This document shows, piece after piece, positions 61,922 through 64,000 of a DNA stretch of 64,000 bases. The stretch spans positions 1-64,000 of the forward strand of contig DAOQAG010000008.1 in NCBI GenBank assembly GCA_035353815.1, written 5' to 3'. The translations under genes were made by a program, and so were the position numbers. The stretch is from JAKPUX01 sp035353815 (lineage in GTDB: Bacteria > Zhuqueibacterota > Zhuqueibacteria > Residuimicrobiales > Residuimicrobiaceae). Numbering within the stretch: the stretch's first letter is position 1; every line of letters starts with the position of its first letter. The notes beneath the pieces are model-generated. The model ran no database searches. It had not been told where the DNA came from and saw only the letters and a list, made by a program, of their open reading frames with translations.

Positions 61922-63022
61922 TCAGAGGATAGCCGCTTCGTTTTCCGCCAGAAAGAAATGCGCCTTGTCCATGTCAAACAACACCCGGTATTCCGAGCGC
62001 ACAACTGGACGCGATTGCACATTCATCCGCGCCACCAGGGTGTCCGGACCGTTAGCCAGGTAGACGATGATCTCGTTGCCCATCGGCTCCACCACTTCGA
62101 CGCGGCAGGGGGCGCTCCGCTCCGGCACGGGAGCCACCGCCGAATCGTACTCGCTCAGATCCTCCGGCCGGATGCCCAGGATGAGACGCTGGCCGAGGTA
62201 CGGCTCGAGATGTGCATTCCGGTCATCGGGCAGGCGCAATTGCATTCCGCTCGCCTTGAACCAGAGTCCATTCTCCCGGATAATCTCTCCCGTAATAAAA
62301 TTCATCGCCGGCGAGCCGATGAAACCGGCAACAAATTTGTTGACCGGGGCATCGTAGAGATTCAACGGCGTATCGATCTGCTGCACACGGCCGTCCTTCA
62401 TCACGACGATACGATCCCCCATGGTCATGGCCTCAACCTGGTCATGGGTGACATAGATCATCGTCGTTTCCAGGCGGGTATGCAATTTGGAAATTTCGGT
62501 GCGCATCTGCACGCGCAGCTTGGCGTCGAGATTGGAAAGAGGCTCATCAAACAGGAAAACCTGCGGTTTGCGCACGATGGCGCGGCCGACGGCAACCCTC
62601 TGCCGCTGGCCTCCGGAAAGCTGTTTGGGTTTGCGATCAAGGAGATCCTCGATGCTGAGAATGTCAGCCGCCTCCTTGACGCGGCGGCTGATCTCTTCCC
62701 GGGGATATTTGCGCAGCTTCAACCCGAAGGCCATGTTCTCAAAGACCGTCATGTGCGGGTAAAGCGCATAATTCTGGAAGACCATGGCGATGTCCCGGTC
62801 CTTGGGCGGCACCTCATTCACGACCCGGTCACCGATGCGGATCTCACCGGCGCTGATCTCTTCCAGTCCGGCGATCATGCGCAATGTCGTCGATTTGCCA
62901 CAGCCCGAAGGGCCAACCAGAACGATGAATTCCTTGTCTTTGATGTCGATATCGACCGCATCTACAGCCTTGACCTGATGCTCAAAGATCTTGCTTACCT
63001 GGTGCAGCTGGACGCTCGCCAA
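61922..63022 (-). CDS. orphan sugar ABC importer ATPase (UgpC/MsmK/MalK type)
   Basis: A 366-residue ATPase with a C-terminal regulatory TOBE/OB domain. Walker A is GPSGCGKSTTLRM, the signature is LSGGQRQRVAVGRAI, Walker B is VFLFDEPLSNLDAKLR and the H-loop is YVTHDQVEAMTMGD. The C-terminal region contains LGIRPEDL, typical of carbohydrate importers (CUT1). No permease or binding-protein genes are adjacent, which suggests a shared multitask ATPase serving several importers. The start is TTG at 63022, with GGGAG seven bases upstream. A strong promoter overlaps the end of folC upstream. Confidence 0.9.
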   Translation of the reverse strand: MASVQLHQVSKIFEHQVKAVDAVDIDIKDKEFIVLVGPSGCGKSTTLRMIAGLEEISAGEIRIGDRVVNEVPPKDRDIAMVFQNYALYPHMTVFENMAFGLKLRKYPREEISRRVKEAADILSIEDLLDRKPKQLSGGQRQRVAVGRAIVRKPQVFLFDEPLSNLDAKLRVQMRTEISKLHTRLETTMIYVTHDQVEAMTMGDRIVVMKDGRVQQIDTPLNLYDAPVNKFVAGFIGSPAMNFITGEIIRENGLWFKASGMQLRLPDDRNAHLEPYLGQRLILGIRPEDLSEYDSAVAPVPERSAPCRVEVVEPMGNEIIVYLANGPDTLVARMNVQSRPVVRSEYRVLFDMDKAHFFLAENEAAIL

Positions 63023-63153
63023 GATTTAGCTCCCGAAATGCGTTTGTATAGAGGAAGAATGCTCATGCCAAGGATTTGGACGCGCTCTATGAATGAGGCA
63101 AATTGAAGATCAGGGTGTGTTAACATGGGGCAAAGCAGGATTGAATCCTTCTT

Positions 63154-63182
63154 AATGTATTAAAGTTTCATCACTTTGTCAA
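63154..63182 (-). promoter_or_regulatory. strong sigma-70-like promoter for the ABC ATPase gene
   Basis: On the minus strand a perfect -35 TTGACA (63182-63177) and TACATT (63159-63154) are 17 bases apart. The -35 box lies inside the last codons of folC. The predicted leader is about 125 nt before the TTG start at 63022. Confidence 0.65.
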
Positions 63183-64000
63183 GCTCTTTATTCTGTCCAG
63201 CGCGGCACCGACGGTATAATGGGAGCCGGTGATGCACACCACCCGGGTTGCATCGCCCGCCGCCCAGGCCAATGCCGCCTCGACGCCGACCGCCACATCC
63301 GCACATTCGCTCACCGGCAGCCGCGCCTCCCGCAGCGCCGCCGCCAGCTCCCCCACCGGCAGGCCACGATGCGTGGGCGCCGGAACGGCGAAAATATGTT
63401 CAATATCGGGCGGCAGTTCGTGAATCACGCCGCTGAGATCTTTCTCCTTGACCAATCCCAGCACCAGGGCCTTGGGCCGGCCGGGATAAAAGTGGCGCCA
63501 CATCCAGTTCTGCTGCGCAAAGCCGCCGGGATTGTGAGCCACATCGATGAGGACGAGCGGCTTGTCGCAGACCGGTTCAAAGCGGCCCGCCCAGCGCACA
63601 CCGGCAAGGCCGCGCTGCAGCGGCGGCGGCGCGGGGATCAGCCCCTTGCCGGCGAGATACTCCGCCGCACACAGGGCGATTTCGGCGTTGCCAACCTGAT
63701 GCGGACCGGGCAACGGCAGAAGCACGCCGGGGTATTCGGCGCCCGCGCTGGCATTGAACTGCGAGCCCTCGGCCCGGAGCCGCAGATCGCGCACCGTCAC
63801 CTGCTGCGCGGACTTGATCAGCGGACTGCCCAGCTCGGCTGCGCGCTGTGCTATGACCCCCTCCGGCTCGGCCGGCAGCGCGCCGATCAGGCAGGGTACA
63901 CCGGGTTTGATGATCCCCGCCTTCTCCGCCGCAATGGCAGCCAGGGTGGTGCCAAGATGATCCATGTGATCAAAGCTGATATTGGTAATGATCGAAATCA
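63171..64000 (-). CDS. folC: folylpolyglutamate synthase/dihydrofolate synthase, 5'-truncated by the window edge
   Basis: The C-terminal ~276 residues of a Mur-ligase-family enzyme that adds glutamate to (dihydro)folates. The frame is open to the right edge. It reads TNISFDHMDHLGTTL, then AAEKAGIIKPGVP, LPGPHQVGNAEIALCAAEYL, RFEPVCDKPLVLIDVAHNPGG and CITGSHYTVGAAL, which are the classic FolC central and C-terminal motifs. The N-terminal ATP-binding P-loop lies outside the window. The ATG at 63965 is internal and not the start. Confidence 0.95.
   Translation of the reverse strand, partial: ISIITNISFDHMDHLGTTLAAIAAEKAGIIKPGVPCLIGALPAEPEGVIAQRAAELGSPLIKSAQQVTVRDLRLRAEGSQFNASAGAEYPGVLLPLPGPHQVGNAEIALCAAEYLAGKGLIPAPPPLQRGLAGVRWAGRFEPVCDKPLVLIDVAHNPGGFAQQNWMWRHFYPGRPKALVLGLVKEKDLSGVIHELPPDIEHIFAVPAPTHRGLPVGELAAALREARLPVSECADVAVGVEAALAWAAGDATRVVCITGSHYTVGAALDRIKSLTK

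Noticed and set aside
1..64000. tRNA or rRNA genes, insertion sequences, integrases, phage genes or attachment sites.
   Set aside because: None was recognised on either strand: no transposase or integrase motifs and no flanking repeats. Small structured RNAs cannot be excluded by eye.

Overview
This 64 kb window is a GC-rich, gene-dense bacterial chromosome segment with no rRNA or tRNA genes, no CRISPR array, no insertion sequence and no phage genes that I can recognise. The best taxonomic hint is a gingipain/PorU-like C25 sortase (5550-9542) together with secreted proteins that end in FlgD-like type IX secretion (T9SS) sorting domains. This points to the FCB superphylum, for example Calditrichota/KSB1 or a related lineage. 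That placement is inference from gene content, not from a marker tree.

Layout. 1-5.5 kb (+): the 3' part of ileS, a DksA/TraR zinc-finger gene, lspA and a hybrid sensor kinase. 5.5-12.1 kb (-): the PorU-like protease and penicillin-binding protein 1C. 12.4-15.9 kb (+): a PLP aminotransferase, a C69 dipeptidase and a UPF0316 membrane protein. 16.0-22.3 kb (-): four secreted proteins built from cohesin-like domains, 96-residue Ig-like repeats, dockerins and T9SS sorting domains, ended by two terminators in tandem. 22.7-25.3 kb (+): glycogen phosphorylase. 25.4-29.7 kb (-): a fabL-type enoyl reductase group, an ECF sigma / anti-sigma / Spy-like / Cys-rich peptide operon and a lipoprotein. 29.8-38.5 kb: pepT, a lone PTS EIIA, pyk with a histidine phosphatase, a parvulin lipoprotein, a GNAT acetyltransferase, an HI0933-type flavoprotein, a ribbon-helix-helix/SPFH pair and a cold-shock gene. 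38.5-45.3 kb (-): a Pit/DUF47 phosphate system and an overlapping operon of a double-ATPase dehydratase activase, an HgdB-like partner and PlsC. 45.5-51.2 kb (-): a phoU-pstS-pstC-pstA-pstB-pstB operon behind a Pho-box-like promoter. 51.3-64 kb (-): a subtilisin, a flavin reductase, rnr, phosphomannomutase, prmC, prfA, a DUF1385 gene, rpmE, rho, an orphan UgpC/MsmK-type ATPase and the 3' part of folC.

How the genes fit together. Housekeeping blocks (ileS-dksA-lspA; prmC-prfA-DUF1385-rpmE-rho) alternate with envelope and nutrient functions. Phosphate is handled twice: by Pit plus a DUF47 partner, and by a high-affinity Pst operon. The Pst operon is unusual in four ways. Its PhoU is fused to an apparently dead low-molecular-weight phosphatase domain. 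PstS has a 58-residue Ala/Pro/Gly tail. Two PstB paralogues have complementary defects. A direct-repeat Pho-box-like element precedes it. The other candidates for undescribed biology are the cohesin/dockerin/T9SS surface-protein cluster and the sigma-factor operon ending in a secreted 12-cysteine peptide.

Many junctions use overlapping start/stop codons, and several starts are GTG or TTG supported by good Shine-Dalgarno sequences. All assignments rest on reading the translations; no database search was run.
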